A stretch of 42,348 nucleotides of DNA from Paenibacillus radicis (ex Gao et al. 2016) (GCF_014641555.1 NZ_BMHY01000013.1:1-42348); one strand, 5' to 3'; positions 15,303 to 24,911 are shown, counted from the first letter of the stretch. A program made the numbers and translations. Notes: generated by a model from the letters alone, not told the origin.

Positions 15303-17450
15303 GTGCTTCAACGATGGCAGCACTGGAACCGGAAAGCTCGCTTATGGCTGTGGATTATTACGCTAGTTGGGGTAATTGCCGCATTGCCGTTAGGCATCAA
15401 CCGAATGAAGATGGAATCGACGTCGAAGCAAGTGGAGTATGTATTCGACTATCGCGATTTGGTCGAGATCGCCGAGCTGCAAGCAAGGCCCAAAGCTTAT
15501 TTGGAAGAGCAGCTTAAAAATATGAAATATGTCGGCATCACGACGATGTCACTGTACGAAAGCTCCTTGCGGGAGCTTCAACAGGCCGGCAGATTGACCT
15601 ATTACAGCTCTAAGGATGCTGCGCTGCTGCAAAGCCAATTGGAGCCGGTAGGGCAAAACTTCACTTACATTCTCTTTACTGGAGAACGCGAAGAAGCGGA
15701 AATCGGTCCGATTATTCGCGAGGCTTTCGACCGCGCAGGCGCTGTTTACCGTCCGTGGTCGTTTGGCGGCCGCAACGGTCTGGTCATCGAACGTCCGCTG
15801 CAGGATTCCGTACTTAAGCCGATCAGCTTTGATCCGATTACGATGGATACGCTGCGGGACGCCGGGTTCCATATTTTGGCCCGTTTCACCGACCGTGTTC
15901 TTCCGTATGAAGAAGAGGAAGTGGATAAGCAGCTTGCTAAGCTGAAAAGCTACGGCGTTACCCGTATTTTGTTTGACGGGGACAAGGTGAAGGGCTACAC
16001 CGATCAACAGGAGTCGAGAAGCATCAATTCCTTCGCATCACTGCTGAATAAATACGGCATGGGCGTCGCTACAATAGAAAATTTGAAAAAACCTCAGCGC
16101 GGCATAAATAAATTAGCATTTATTACAAATTATAATGTTGTCCGGTTGTATTCTTTATCGCCTGACGATGCAATGGGCATGACGCCTGAAGCAATTGCCG
16201 ACCGGTTCTTACTGGCGGCCAAAGACCGTAATATTCGGATGTTTTTCCTGAATTCATCCGCGCAGTCCAGCTTGGAAAAGTCAGCGGTCGTGAACTCGCT
16301 CGACAATTTGTATATCACCATGAAGGGTGAAGAAGGCGTTGTTCAAAAATTGGCCGATGCGGGCTTCCCGTCCAGCATCGCTGAGCCATTCAAGGTGGAG
16401 CATCCTTCTTATGCGAAGCCGCTTAAGGCGGTTGTAGCTGCAGGTGCAGTTGCGCTCATCGCGCTATTGATCAATACCTTCTTGCCTGGTCTGCTCATTC
16501 CGGTGTTCTTGCTCGGATTGATCGGCAGTGCAGGATTGTATGTGCTCAAAGGTCCGTTGATGGAGCAGTCCCTTGCGCTTGGCGCCGGTATTGCGGCACC
16601 AACGCTTGCGCTCGTGTGGGTCATGAATCGGATTTACTCCCGTACGGAAGGCAACCAGCGGTACGTAGGCGGCCCAGATTGGCCGCTGCGCTTCTCGGCA
16701 CAGCAAGGGACCGGAATGGATTCCGGGACAACCGCAGGCAATCCAAGCGGCTTGAAGTGGATATTTGAAGGATTAACGGTAGGCCGCCGCTTCGGTCTGG
16801 CTATCGTCTGGTTCATCGTGACGGCGCTGATGTCTCTAATGGCTGTGCCATTCGTCTTCGGTTTGTTGAACAACGTTACGTACAGTTTGGTGCTGGAGCA
16901 ATTCCGCGGTGTAAGCTTGCTGCACTTGGCTCCAATCGGCTTAACCGCTATTTACGTTCTGCTGTATACAGGAGAGGCTCCAATTCGCAGGCTTCGCAAA
17001 TTGCTTTCGACGCCGATTACGGTATTGATGGTCGTTGCAGGCGTTGCGATTGCTGCCGCAGGCTTGTACTATTTGTCCAGAACAGGCAACGCCGGCACGA
17101 CGCTGCCGTTTGAGAAACCGTTCCGGACGTTCCTGGAGACGACATTTGGGGTTCGGCCGCGCAATAAAGAGTTTTTGCTGGCGCATCCGCTATTCTTGGC
17201 GGGTCTGTTCCTAGCGCTCCGCTATCGGGCGGCTTGGGTCTTGATTATTGTCGCTTCAATCGGCCAACTGTCGATGGTTGACACGTTCGCTCATATCCAT
17301 ACGCCGCTTTACATCTCGATTATCCGAGTGTTCCTGGGGCTTGGTCTGGGAGCGATCTTCGGTATCATTCTGATTGGAGTATGGCAGCTATTGGAAGGGG
17401 CATATCGCAAATGGTCACCGGCGTGGAAAAACAAAGTTTCCGAATCGTAA
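15303..17450 (+). CDS. DUF5693-like polytopic membrane protein
   Basis: A 715-aa protein. GTG 15303 is chosen because CGGAGGA (15291-15297) sits 5 nt upstream; an ATG at 15285 overlaps that site. One N-terminal membrane helix (about residues 14-32) leads to a large soluble region (about 40-370) that contains a YVFDYRDL start and repeated alpha/beta segments. About 9-10 membrane helices (from residue 380) complete the protein, ending in a cytoplasmic basic tail. From memory this matches the DUF5693 family, regularly found next to csaB in Paenibacillaceae. Its last 40 nt overlap csaB, so the two are translationally coupled. A role in making, flipping or modifying the secondary cell-wall polymer is inference from context only. 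Confidence 0.8.
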   Translation: MLQRWQHWNRKARLWLWIITLVGVIAALPLGINRMKMESTSKQVEYVFDYRDLVEIAELQARPKAYLEEQLKNMKYVGITTMSLYESSLRELQQAGRLTYYSSKDAALLQSQLEPVGQNFTYILFTGEREEAEIGPIIREAFDRAGAVYRPWSFGGRNGLVIERPLQDSVLKPISFDPITMDTLRDAGFHILARFTDRVLPYEEEEVDKQLAKLKSYGVTRILFDGDKVKGYTDQQESRSINSFASLLNKYGMGVATIENLKKPQRGINKLAFITNYNVVRLYSLSPDDAMGMTPEAIADRFLLAAKDRNIRMFFLNSSAQSSLEKSAVVNSLDNLYITMKGEEGVVQKLADAGFPSSIAEPFKVEHPSYAKPLKAVVAAGAVALIALLINTFLPGLLIPVFLLGLIGSAGLYVLKGPLMEQSLALGAGIAAPTLALVWVMNRIYSRTEGNQRYVGGPDWPLRFSAQQGTGMDSGTTAGNPSGLKWIFEGLTVGRRFGLAIVWFIVTALMSLMAVPFVFGLLNNVTYSLVLEQFRGVSLLHLAPIGLTAIYVLLYTGEAPIRRLRKLLSTPITVLMVVAGVAIAAAGLYYLSRTGNAGTTLPFEKPFRTFLETTFGVRPRNKEFLLAHPLFLAGLFLALRYRAAWVLIIVASIGQLSMVDTFAHIHTPLYISIIRVFLGLGLGAIFGIILIGVWQLLEGAYRKWSPAWKNKVSES

Positions 17451-18568
17451 TTTCCGGCTATTACGGTTTTTACAACAGCGGCGATGAAGCGGTGCTTCGT
17501 TCGATTCTGCTCGCTTTAGAAGAACAGAGCAAGCTCGCAGGCGTGCGAATCATTCCTGTTGTCCTGTCGGGTGATCCGGCATGGACAAGCCAGATGTATG
17601 GCGTGGAATCGGTGCACCGGATGCGGCCTTCCGAAGTATGGAATGCTTTGAAAGGTAGTGACGGACTTGTCAGCGGTGGAGGCAGTCTTCTCCAAGATGC
17701 AACCAGTGCCAAGACGATTCCGTATTATACGGGAGTTATTAAGCTCGCCCAATGGCTAAGAAAACCTACGTTTATTTACTCGCAAGGCATCGGGCCCGTT
17801 AATCGCCGCTGGATGGATCCGCTTATCCGCAATGTGATGCGGAAAAGCGCCTATGTATCGGTGCGGGACGCCGAGTCTGCCGAATTGCTGGGGCGGATCG
17901 GCGTTCCTAAGAGCCGGATCGAGGTCGTTCCTGATCCGGTTATGGGCTTGCCGCTGCCTGCTTCTGCGGCTTTATCGTGTGAAACGGCAGCAACGTCTGC
18001 GGACAAGCTGCCGGTACTGGGTGTTTCCTTGCGTCACTGGCGCAAGGATGAGGAAGATCTCTCCCGCGCTGTAGATGCGCTGGCGGAACTTGCCAGCCGC
18101 CGTGCCGTGCGGCTGAGATTTCTGCCGTTCCATACCCCGGATGATACGAAAACATCGGAGCTCGTTATGGAACGGTTAAACGGTAGGCTCGGCAGCCATG
18201 GAAGCATAGCCGAGCTAGCTGCTCCGGGCGACGATCCCCAGCAGATGCTGCTGGAGGTCAGCCGTTGCGACGCGCTGTTCGGTATGCGGCTGCACGCGCT
18301 CATCTATGCGGCCAATCGGGAGGTCCCGATGCTTGGCTTGTCTTATGATCCGAAGATCGATCAGTTTCTTCATCGGCTTGGTCTCAAGGCCGTCGGCACA
18401 ACAGAGCATCTGGATGCTTCTGTTTTTGCAGATTCGGCGGAGCTTTTACTGGACAACGCCGAGGGTTGGAAGCGGGATCACCGCGATGCCATCGACAGAT
18501 TAAAACAGCAATCGCAACAACCTGCGCAACAAATCGTGCAGTTATTGCGTCAAAACATATCGAGGTGA
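17411..18568 (+). CDS. csaB: Polysaccharide pyruvyl transferase CsaB
   Basis: A 385-aa enzyme that adds a pyruvate ketal to ManNAc of the secondary cell-wall polymer, creating the ligand for SLH domains (established for Bacillus anthracis and Paenibacillus alvei). The start region SGYYGFYNSGDEAVL, the VSGGGSLLQD motif, YSQGIGPV, VSVRDAESAELL and FGMRLHALIYA are all typical of the GT-B-like pyruvyl transferases. ATG 17411 is preferred (GGAAGGGG at 17393-17400); ATG 17381 would add 10 residues and lies deeper in the upstream gene. The next gene starts 7 nt after the stop, and the SLH proteins downstream are its logical clients. Confidence 0.93.
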   Translation: MVTGVEKQSFRIVISGYYGFYNSGDEAVLRSILLALEEQSKLAGVRIIPVVLSGDPAWTSQMYGVESVHRMRPSEVWNALKGSDGLVSGGGSLLQDATSAKTIPYYTGVIKLAQWLRKPTFIYSQGIGPVNRRWMDPLIRNVMRKSAYVSVRDAESAELLGRIGVPKSRIEVVPDPVMGLPLPASAALSCETAATSADKLPVLGVSLRHWRKDEEDLSRAVDALAELASRRAVRLRFLPFHTPDDTKTSELVMERLNGRLGSHGSIAELAAPGDDPQQMLLEVSRCDALFGMRLHALIYAANREVPMLGLSYDPKIDQFLHRLGLKAVGTTEHLDASVFADSAELLLDNAEGWKRDHRDAIDRLKQQSQQPAQQIVQLLRQNISR

Positions 18569-18575
18569 TATTCGC

Positions 18576-19337
18576 TTGTCGAACCAAGTGCCAACGGTGC
18601 CGATTTATGGTATTCCATTCTCCAAAATGAGCATGGACGAAACGGTCAGTTACTTAACGGATACAATCGAACAAAAGCGCCAGACGCATATCATAACGGC
18701 AAATCCGATTATGATTATGTCGGCGGTGGAAAGCACAGACTACTACCGCATGATGCGGAAAGCGGATTTGATTGTGCCGGACGGAGCAGGTGTTGTCTGG
18801 GCAGCTAATTATGTCGGAACGCCTGTGACTGAGCGTGTAGCCGGCTTTGATCTGCTGCACCGTCTTATGCAGATTGGCGAGAAGCGAAGATGGACAGCCT
18901 ACTTATTGGGCACATCACAAGAGATTATTGCCGCAGCTGCGGAGAAGCTTCAATTGCAATATCCGCAAGTTCGCATCATCGGGTTCCGCAACGGGTATTT
19001 TGGACCCGAGCAGGACGCCGAGGTTGTAGCTGCAATCCGCAAGTTGTCGCCGGACATGCTGTTTGTCGCCAGAGGCTCTGACACGCAAGAGCCTTGGATT
19101 GCCAAATATAAGCAGGAGCTTGGCGTACCCCTAATTATGGGAGTCGGCGGCAGCTTTGACATCATTGCGGGCCGATTGAAACGCGCGCCGGTTTTGTTTC
19201 AGAAGCTGCGCCTGGAGTGGTTTTACCGTCTTTTACAGGAACCGAAACGGCTTCCGAGAATGCTCGTGCTTCCGAAATTCGTAGTGAAAGTGATGCGTGA
19301 TAAAGAAAACGTCACAAAACCTAGACCAATATCGTGA
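18576..19337 (+). CDS. tagA: WecG/TagA/CpsF family glycosyltransferase
   Basis: A 253-aa GT26-type enzyme that, by family, transfers ManNAc from UDP-ManNAc to undecaprenyl-PP-GlcNAc, the second step of polymer linkage synthesis. The ITANPIMIMSA motif, VPDGAGVVWAA with the conserved Asp69, ERVAGFDLL, GFRNGYF and the QEPWI segment are present. The canonical LGxPKQExWI segment reads ARGSDTQEPWI here. TTG 18576 has GAGGTGA at 18562-18568, overlapping the csaB stop. It is the last gene of the DUF5693-csaB operon. The symbol follows the Paenibacillus usage; a different UDP-sugar donor is possible. Confidence 0.85.
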   Translation: MSNQVPTVPIYGIPFSKMSMDETVSYLTDTIEQKRQTHIITANPIMIMSAVESTDYYRMMRKADLIVPDGAGVVWAANYVGTPVTERVAGFDLLHRLMQIGEKRRWTAYLLGTSQEIIAAAAEKLQLQYPQVRIIGFRNGYFGPEQDAEVVAAIRKLSPDMLFVARGSDTQEPWIAKYKQELGVPLIMGVGGSFDIIAGRLKRAPVLFQKLRLEWFYRLLQEPKRLPRMLVLPKFVVKVMRDKENVTKPRPIS

Positions 19338-19376
19338 AAAACCTCCCAAAACCGTGAAAAATGAATGAAAACGGGG

Positions 19377-19406
19377 TTGGAGTTTCTTTTTCCGTCGGAG
19401 TATAAT
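19377..19406 (+). promoter_or_regulatory. SigA-type promoter for the tagO-like gene
   Basis: TTGGAG (19377-19382), 18 bp, TATAAT (19401-19406). The -10 is perfect and the first half of the -35 matches. It separates transcription of this gene from the csaB operon. Confidence 0.6.
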
Positions 19407-19440
19407 TCACTTCGGTAGAAAGAAAAGGGGAGCTGCACAA

Positions 19441-20580
19441 ATGTCAGCAGGTTTACTTTATACAATTGGATTTATTCTTTCGGTAATTATTGCGCTCGTG
19501 ATGACGCCACTGGTGAAGAAATTCGCTTTCAAAGTAGGCGCCATCGATAAACCTAACTATCGAAAAGTGCATACACGCATAATGCCGCGCATGGGCGGCT
19601 TAGCCATTTACGCTGCATTCGTAGTAGGACTTCTGCTGCTGATGCCATTCATTCCGGACGGTATGCTTACCGAGACGAATATGAATTTGATCTGGGCAAT
19701 GCTGGCTGGCGGTACGATTATTATCGTGCTTGGCGCTTTCGACGACCGCTTAGAGCTGTCAGCGAAAGTGAAGCTGCTGGGGCAAATTGCTGCAGCATGC
19801 GTAGTTGTATTTGTCTTTGATATTAAAATCGATTTCTTGAACTTCCCGTTTGGCGACGCTATGCAGCCAATTGCTTCATGGCTGTCGATTCCGCTGACAA
19901 TCTTCTGGATTGTAGGCGTGACGAACGCCATCAACCTGATTGACGGCCTGGATGGGCTTGCAGCTGGTGTATCCGGTATAGCAATTGGAACGATTCTCGT
20001 AATGGCAATCATTATGGGCAATATTCCAATTATCTTGCTTAGCACATTGCTGCTGGGCGGCATTGTCGGATTCCTGTTCTTTAACTTTCATCCGGCGAAA
20101 ATATTTATGGGCGATTCGGGTGCACTGTTTCTAGGCTTCTGCCTGGCTATGTTGTCGATGATCAGCTTCAAGCAGATCACGATCGTCTCATTCGTTACTC
20201 CTTTGCTGATTATCGGCGTACCGCTGTCGGATACCTTTTTCGCAATCATCCGCCGTCTGGTTAACAAACGTCCGATCTTCGCACCGGATAAAGGTCACTT
20301 GCATCACTGTCTGCAGGAGCTTGGCTTCAGCCATCGCAAGACGGTTCTCATCATCTGGGGCGTGGCTGCGATCTTCGGCGGATTTGCGATCTTGCAATCG
20401 ACCGTTGTGCAATCCAATGCGGCTAACTGGATAACGTTCCTCGTTATTTGTCTAGTGATGCTCTGTCTGCAAATTGGCGCCGAGCTGATTGGCATCGTCG
20501 ACAAGACGCGCCGTCCTGTTATTAACTTCTTGAACCGGATGCGCTTGCGGCTGAAGGTCGATGCAGACCGTACGAAATAA
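19441..20580 (+). CDS. tagO: Undecaprenyl-phosphate GlcNAc-1-phosphate transferase (TagO/WecA type)
   Basis: A 379-aa polytopic membrane enzyme of the MraY/WecA family that starts secondary wall polymer synthesis by moving GlcNAc-1-P to undecaprenyl phosphate. About ten or eleven hydrophobic helices are visible. Family motifs include KPNYRKVHTRIMPRMGG, the acidic pair in GAFDDRLELS, the NAINLIDGLDGLAAG loop, FMGDSGALFLGF and the HLHH-containing loop (DKGHLHHCLQELGFSHRKT). ATG 19441 has AAAAGGGGAG upstream. A TagO/WecA rather than MraY assignment follows from the HLHH loop and from the neighbouring csaB and tagA. Confidence 0.9.
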   Translation: MSAGLLYTIGFILSVIIALVMTPLVKKFAFKVGAIDKPNYRKVHTRIMPRMGGLAIYAAFVVGLLLLMPFIPDGMLTETNMNLIWAMLAGGTIIIVLGAFDDRLELSAKVKLLGQIAAACVVVFVFDIKIDFLNFPFGDAMQPIASWLSIPLTIFWIVGVTNAINLIDGLDGLAAGVSGIAIGTILVMAIIMGNIPIILLSTLLLGGIVGFLFFNFHPAKIFMGDSGALFLGFCLAMLSMISFKQITIVSFVTPLLIIGVPLSDTFFAIIRRLVNKRPIFAPDKGHLHHCLQELGFSHRKTVLIIWGVAAIFGGFAILQSTVVQSNAANWITFLVICLVMLCLQIGAELIGIVDKTRRPVINFLNRMRLRLKVDADRTK

Positions 20581-20600
20581 TTTAAGATTGATTAGGTGAG

Positions 20601-20631
20601 AGCCCGGGGCAGATGCCCTTGGGCTTTTTTT
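20601..20631 (+). terminator. Terminator after the tagO-like gene
   Basis: AGCCC-G-GGGC-AGAT-GCCC-TT-GGGCT forms a 9-bp stem with a small bulge, followed by seven T residues (to 20631). Confidence 0.88.
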
Positions 20632-20988
20632 GTTGGTGTTTGTGGGAATCGTAAGCGAATGATTTCCGATTTGGAAGAAAAAAAGCAATTTGACCGCCTC
20701 CTTTTCCATGATTCGACTAAAATTTCAGCTCTGAAAAGCCGATAAACACAATACAGAACTTTTCTGCGGCCCTTGCGTCTAATTATGTCGAAATGGCAGA
20801 TATAGGAACAGGCTAAAGAGGAAAAGGGAGGAAAGAAGATCGTTAAAAGGGTCGGTTGGTAAATCGGGAGCAGGTATGAGTCTAGTGTTAGGTGGAGTTT
20901 GTAGACCGTCTAGCCGCAGCGCTGCGAAGAAGCAGCAACGCATTAGGCGGTAATTGCCGCGAGGCTATATATGGAGGAGGATATCAGC
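20632..20988 (+). promoter_or_regulatory. Upstream region of the 1213-aa SLH gene with ECF-like promoter
   Basis: The gene-free stretch holds GAAC (20756-20759), 16 bp, CGTC (20776-20779), the spacing of an ECF sigma (SigM/SigW type) promoter, continuing TAATTATGTCG. The same layout occurs before the S-layer gene. A 12-bp palindrome CGCAGCGCTGCG lies at 20915-20926, and the ribosome site GGAGGAGG is at 20973-20980. No convincing SigA promoter was found. Confidence 0.45.
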
Positions 20989-23900
20989 GTGAACAGATTG
21001 TGGAAAAGTTTCTTGAGCAGTTTGGTTGCAGTTGCCTTATTGGTAACGATGCTGCCAGTCAGTCCGGCAAAAGCGGATTCGATTTATTTTCAATTTACAG
21101 ATTTCAGTACCGTTCAAAGCAGCCCTACCGTCGTCAACACCAATACAGTAGATTTGCGCGGGTCTTTCAGTGATGTATCTTCAGGATCGATTACTTATAA
21201 AGTGGAGCGTTTGGTTAACGGCAACGTCGTAGCCTCCACGAACGGCGGCATTACACCGTCTATTATCGGCAACACGTTCTTCTTTGCTGGCATACAGCTA
21301 TTTGAAGGCTTGAACCGGATTACTGTTCTCGGAACCAGCGGTAACGGATCCGGCGGCATCGTAGAGGGCGTAAGTTATGTCAGCTACGGCAACGTACCTG
21401 TTATTACTAGTGTTCAGCTTGCAAATGGCACGCCATTGACAGAGGGTCAGCCTGTAGTTGTAACGACAGCTAATCCTTCTTTAATGGTTAAGGCAACGAA
21501 TGCACAGGACGTGCTTATCAATGGCGTTGCAATGTTTAATGGCGGCGCAGGCACGTTTGTATTGTCCGATCTTAATCTGCAGCTGGGATTGAATAAACTG
21601 GAGATTGTTTCCCGTAACGGGGATAAAAGCTTTACGGTAAACCGTGAGCTTGTCTATTTTAAAGAGAATACGCCTACTCCTTATAATGTTTTTGCAGGTG
21701 CTACACAGTTGGACGGCAAGCCGATTGTAGCTCCAATTACAGGTCAAGTCATTACAGGTAAAATCTTATTTAAAACCGCAACGGCACCATCAACTCCTAA
21801 TCCAACTATTGATTTGGAACTGATCAACGAGGCGGGGAACTCCCAAGTTCTGAACACGACTGTACAGAAAGGTACGGTAAATCAGGATTGGACGGAATTC
21901 ACATTTACCAGCACAACAAACCTGACTGCTGGCACTAGCGGTAAATACCAGCTGTGGGTGAAAAGTAATTCCTATGACGGCTCTACAGCGAACTTTCCGG
22001 TAGAGTTTACGGTAAGAAGTGCGAATGCGCCTTATATAACGGATCTCAGACAGCTGTATGATGTTGCTTTTAATGGAACGACGGCAACATTCGGATCCAG
22101 CACACGATTCTCGAACAATGTTGCTGTAAGCCAGGTACCGCTTTGGATTGCAGTCGATACAATGAACTTTGATCTTTCGGCAGGCAACACAACGTCTATT
22201 TCTGCGAAAGTAAATGGAGTTGCAGCCGGTTCTTCCTTCTCGGCTACAGCGTTTACGACAAGCGACGGTAAACAGCGGATCTATCGGATCGATGCTATGC
22301 CGCAAGGTGAAATTGAGCTGTCGTTCACCGTTACTAAAGGAGCGGAGAGCAATACAGTAATCAGAACGTTCCAGTATAACCCGATCTCTTCGATTCAAGT
22401 TACGAATACCTATAACGGCGCTGTTTATTATGATATCAATCCACTGGGATCGATTACAGGTAAGCTGCTCAACTTTAGAGCTTCAGATATCGCATCGTTC
22501 AGATTCTCATTAAATGGCGTAACATCCGATGTAAGCGGGTTTGTTACTGCAGCTACAGGTGCGTTCACGATTCCGATTACTCAGCTCGTATTTGGCAGTA
22601 ATGAGCTCGTGCTTTCAGGTACGGCAAATGGTGTGGCGGTAACGACCACACTCGTTATTTATCGTTTCTCGGACAAGCAGCCGACGGTTTCAGGTATTAA
22701 GCCGGTTCCGTATACTGTAGACCCTATTAATGATTCGGAATCCAAGAGACTGTTCTCCGATCCGGATCGCAAGTTTATTCCAGGCTCTTCCGCATTCAGC
22801 TACACCACTTCACAGAAAAAAGCGGATATTTTGTTTACCGTAACGAATCTTGCTAACTTGATCATTAAGGTGGACGGCGTCGACTATGCAACAGCAACCG
22901 TAAATACAGCCGACAATGTCATGACCGTGACACCAGCTGATTTATCGAAGCTTTTCATCGAGCCTTCAACGAGTCCAATTCAAAAAACATATAACTTGCG
23001 TTTGTTTGGATTGGCTCTTCCTGTTTCAGGAGCTAAGAGCATCACGATTATTTCCCAGGTAGGTACAGAGAGCGTAAGTCAGACGATTACGATTACGCGT
23101 GAATTACCGCCTTACGAACTTTTGTCTCCTAAACTTCCGCAAGAAGCGGTTATTAATCAGAACTTCCTTAACGTGAGTATCCGGGCGGAAGGCGCAGACC
23201 GCATCGTAATCGGTAAAGATAATATGATAAAAAGCGTAAACGATGAAATCTTCCGTTATGAGCTGCAAGGCCTTAAAGCGGGCGTAAATAAAATTAAATT
23301 TACCGTGTATCGCGGTACGGAAAAACTGAATGGCGAATTCTCCGTCAACTACGCTGCGGATAATTCGATTGGCGCTCAATTCAAAGCAGCCATACCTAAA
23401 GCAGGCAAACTGTCGGCATTTAAAGGTGAAATTACAGTAAGCTTCCCGAAAAATACGTTCCTTCGTCCGGCCAATATTAATCCGGGCCAAGATGTGAAGA
23501 CGATTGACTTGTTCGACTCGCAAAAAATTCTGTTCGGCATCGCAGACCGTACAGACGGAAGAACCGTTAAGGTATACAACGCAGTTGGCGAATATGATGG
23601 CGCCAATGCTAAGGACGGTACATTCAGCACTGTATCGTTCAGCGACTTTGGCGCAGCGGTTATACGTCCGACGACTCATTTCGGGTTTGCTTCCAATCTG
23701 TTCTGGATCGACCCGGGCTATGTTGAAGGAACGATTCAAACCGGGTATTCCTTCCAACAAGGTAAACAGCCATACAGCACAAGCAATGAATTTTTCAGCC
23801 GTCCGTTAACACGTTGGCTGGAAACTTCGAACTCGGGTGAAATTACGCTGAAATACGATTCCAAAATCGTGAATACAGCGGCAAACACGCTCAGCATCTG

Positions 23901-24630
23901 GCGTTATTATAATGGCAGATGGGAGAATATGGGCGGGACAATCAATGTAGGCAGCAAAACGATAACCGCTCCTATTAACGGATTTGGCTATTATGTAGTC
24001 ATGCAAATCCGTTATAGCTTCACAGACATTATTGGGCATGAATATGCGCGTAATTCGCTGGAGCTGATGTACGGCAGAGGCATCATGAACTCGAAGAACA
24101 ATAACGAGTTCGGCGTTTATGACAACATTACTCGCGGCGAGTTTGCACAGCTGCTGGTTAAAATGTATCAGATTCCATTGGAATACAACCCGAACGATAT
24201 GACGTTCGACGACGTTGTACCTGTTCTGGGTCTCAGTCCATTCTGGGATTATCGCTATATCGAGACGGCAGTACGCAAAGGGATTATTAGAGGCAAAGGG
24301 CCTCGTCAATTCCTGCCGAACGAGCCTTTGACCAGGGAAGAAGCGGCAGTGATGATCGCCCGTGCCGGCAATCTGGTGAAAGACGGTAAAGAGGATCAGA
24401 AGCGAGACAGAGCGGCGCTTCAAAAATCGTTTACTGACGCTAATCTAATCGATGGCTATGCATTATCTTCAGTGCTGGCAGTCAATAAAGCTAAATTTAT
24501 TGAAGGTTTGCCGAACACAACGACGGGCACAGCTAAACCAACGTTCCGTTTCGATCCTAAATCGAATCTTAAGCGTGCGGATGCAGCGATCATCGCCGAG
24601 CGTGTTATGCGTAAAAATAAACTCTTGTAA
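20989..24630 (+). CDS. Large S-layer-associated protein with C-terminal SLH domains
   Basis: A 1213-aa exported protein. GTG 20989 has a strong GGAGGAGG site 8 nt upstream; ATG 20971 lies within that site and is rejected. A signal peptide (about 1-30, ending PAKA-D) leads into roughly 900 residues of beta-rich, Thr/Val/Asn-rich sequence with repeated Ig-like modules (segments such as LFEGLNRITVLGTSGNG and LNLQLGLNKLEIVSRNGD recur). Three SLH domains occupy about 1009-1213, with motifs ITRGE, LTREE and LKRAD. It would bind the pyruvylated polymer made by the preceding genes. The ectodomain is not a family I can name; structural, adhesive or carbohydrate-binding roles are all possible. Confidence 0.85.
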   Translation: MNRLWKSFLSSLVAVALLVTMLPVSPAKADSIYFQFTDFSTVQSSPTVVNTNTVDLRGSFSDVSSGSITYKVERLVNGNVVASTNGGITPSIIGNTFFFAGIQLFEGLNRITVLGTSGNGSGGIVEGVSYVSYGNVPVITSVQLANGTPLTEGQPVVVTTANPSLMVKATNAQDVLINGVAMFNGGAGTFVLSDLNLQLGLNKLEIVSRNGDKSFTVNRELVYFKENTPTPYNVFAGATQLDGKPIVAPITGQVITGKILFKTATAPSTPNPTIDLELINEAGNSQVLNTTVQKGTVNQDWTEFTFTSTTNLTAGTSGKYQLWVKSNSYDGSTANFPVEFTVRSANAPYITDLRQLYDVAFNGTTATFGSSTRFSNNVAVSQVPLWIAVDTMNFDLSAGNTTSISAKVNGVAAGSSFSATAFTTSDGKQRIYRIDAMPQGEIELSFTVTKGAESNTVIRTFQYNPISSIQVTNTYNGAVYYDINPLGSITGKLLNFRASDIASFRFSLNGVTSDVSGFVTAATGAFTIPITQLVFGSNELVLSGTANGVAVTTTLVIYRFSDKQPTVSGIKPVPYTVDPINDSESKRLFSDPDRKFIPGSSAFSYTTSQKKADILFTVTNLANLIIKVDGVDYATATVNTADNVMTVTPADLSKLFIEPSTSPIQKTYNLRLFGLALPVSGAKSITIISQVGTESVSQTITITRELPPYELLSPKLPQEAVINQNFLNVSIRAEGADRIVIGKDNMIKSVNDEIFRYELQGLKAGVNKIKFTVYRGTEKLNGEFSVNYAADNSIGAQFKAAIPKAGKLSAFKGEITVSFPKNTFLRPANINPGQDVKTIDLFDSQKILFGIADRTDGRTVKVYNAVGEYDGANAKDGTFSTVSFSDFGAAVIRPTTHFGFASNLFWIDPGYVEGTIQTGYSFQQGKQPYSTSNEFFSRPLTRWLETSNSGEITLKYDSKIVNTAANTLSIWRYYNGRWENMGGTINVGSKTITAPINGFGYYVVMQIRYSFTDIIGHEYARNSLELMYGRGIMNSKNNNEFGVYDNITRGEFAQLLVKMYQIPLEYNPNDMTFDDVVPVLGLSPFWDYRYIETAVRKGIIRGKGPRQFLPNEPLTREEAAVMIARAGNLVKDGKEDQKRDRAALQKSFTDANLIDGYALSSVLAVNKAKFIEGLPNTTTGTAKPTFRFDPKSNLKRADAAIIAERVMRKNKLL

Positions 24631-24653
24631 TATATTGTAGATTTTTGCAAAAT

Positions 24654-24690
24654 AAGAGGACAGAAAAGAGATTTCATTTTCTGTCCTCTT
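24654..24690 (+). terminator. Hairpin after the 1213-aa SLH gene
   Basis: AAGAGGACAGAAAA (24654-24667) pairs perfectly with TTTTCTGTCCTCTT (24677-24690) around a 9-nt loop. The U-rich tail is short and broken (CTCTTGTT), so termination may be partial. Confidence 0.7.
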
Positions 24691-24847
24691 CTCTTGTTAC
24701 GAAGTAAGTTTATCCATGGAAAATCTTTAGCATCGACGGAAGTGCGGGGTACAAGCTATACTAGCAAAGTACCGAAAAAGCGTAATAGGCAGAAGGATTT
24801 AAACGCGAAATACATAATGAACCGAATAAGTAGTATCGTACAAGTTG

Positions 24848-24911
24848 TTCAAAAATCTTTTCAACATTTTTGAGCGGATACCGCAACTTTTTCGACTCCG
24901 GTGCGTTTAAT
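24848..24911 (+). promoter_or_regulatory. ECF-like promoter element upstream of the S-layer gene
   Basis: GCAAC (24883-24887), 16 bp, CGTT (24904-24907) followed by TAATTACATGTCG. The AACTTTT stretch, the spacing and the TGCGTYTAATTA core match the element at 20757-20790. Just upstream, TCAAAAAT (24849-24856) and ATTTTTGA (24866-24873) form an inverted repeat. If active, it would give an S-layer transcript about 110 nt longer than the SigA promoter. Confidence 0.45.

Noticed and set aside
20892..21173. 93-aa frame across the start of the 1213-aa gene
   Set aside because: It runs out of frame through the signal peptide region and has no ribosome site or homologous look.
23104..24423. Two minus-strand frames of about 200 aa (near 23104-23760 and 23806-24423)
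   Set aside because: Cys/Arg/His-rich shadows of the SLH gene with no start context.
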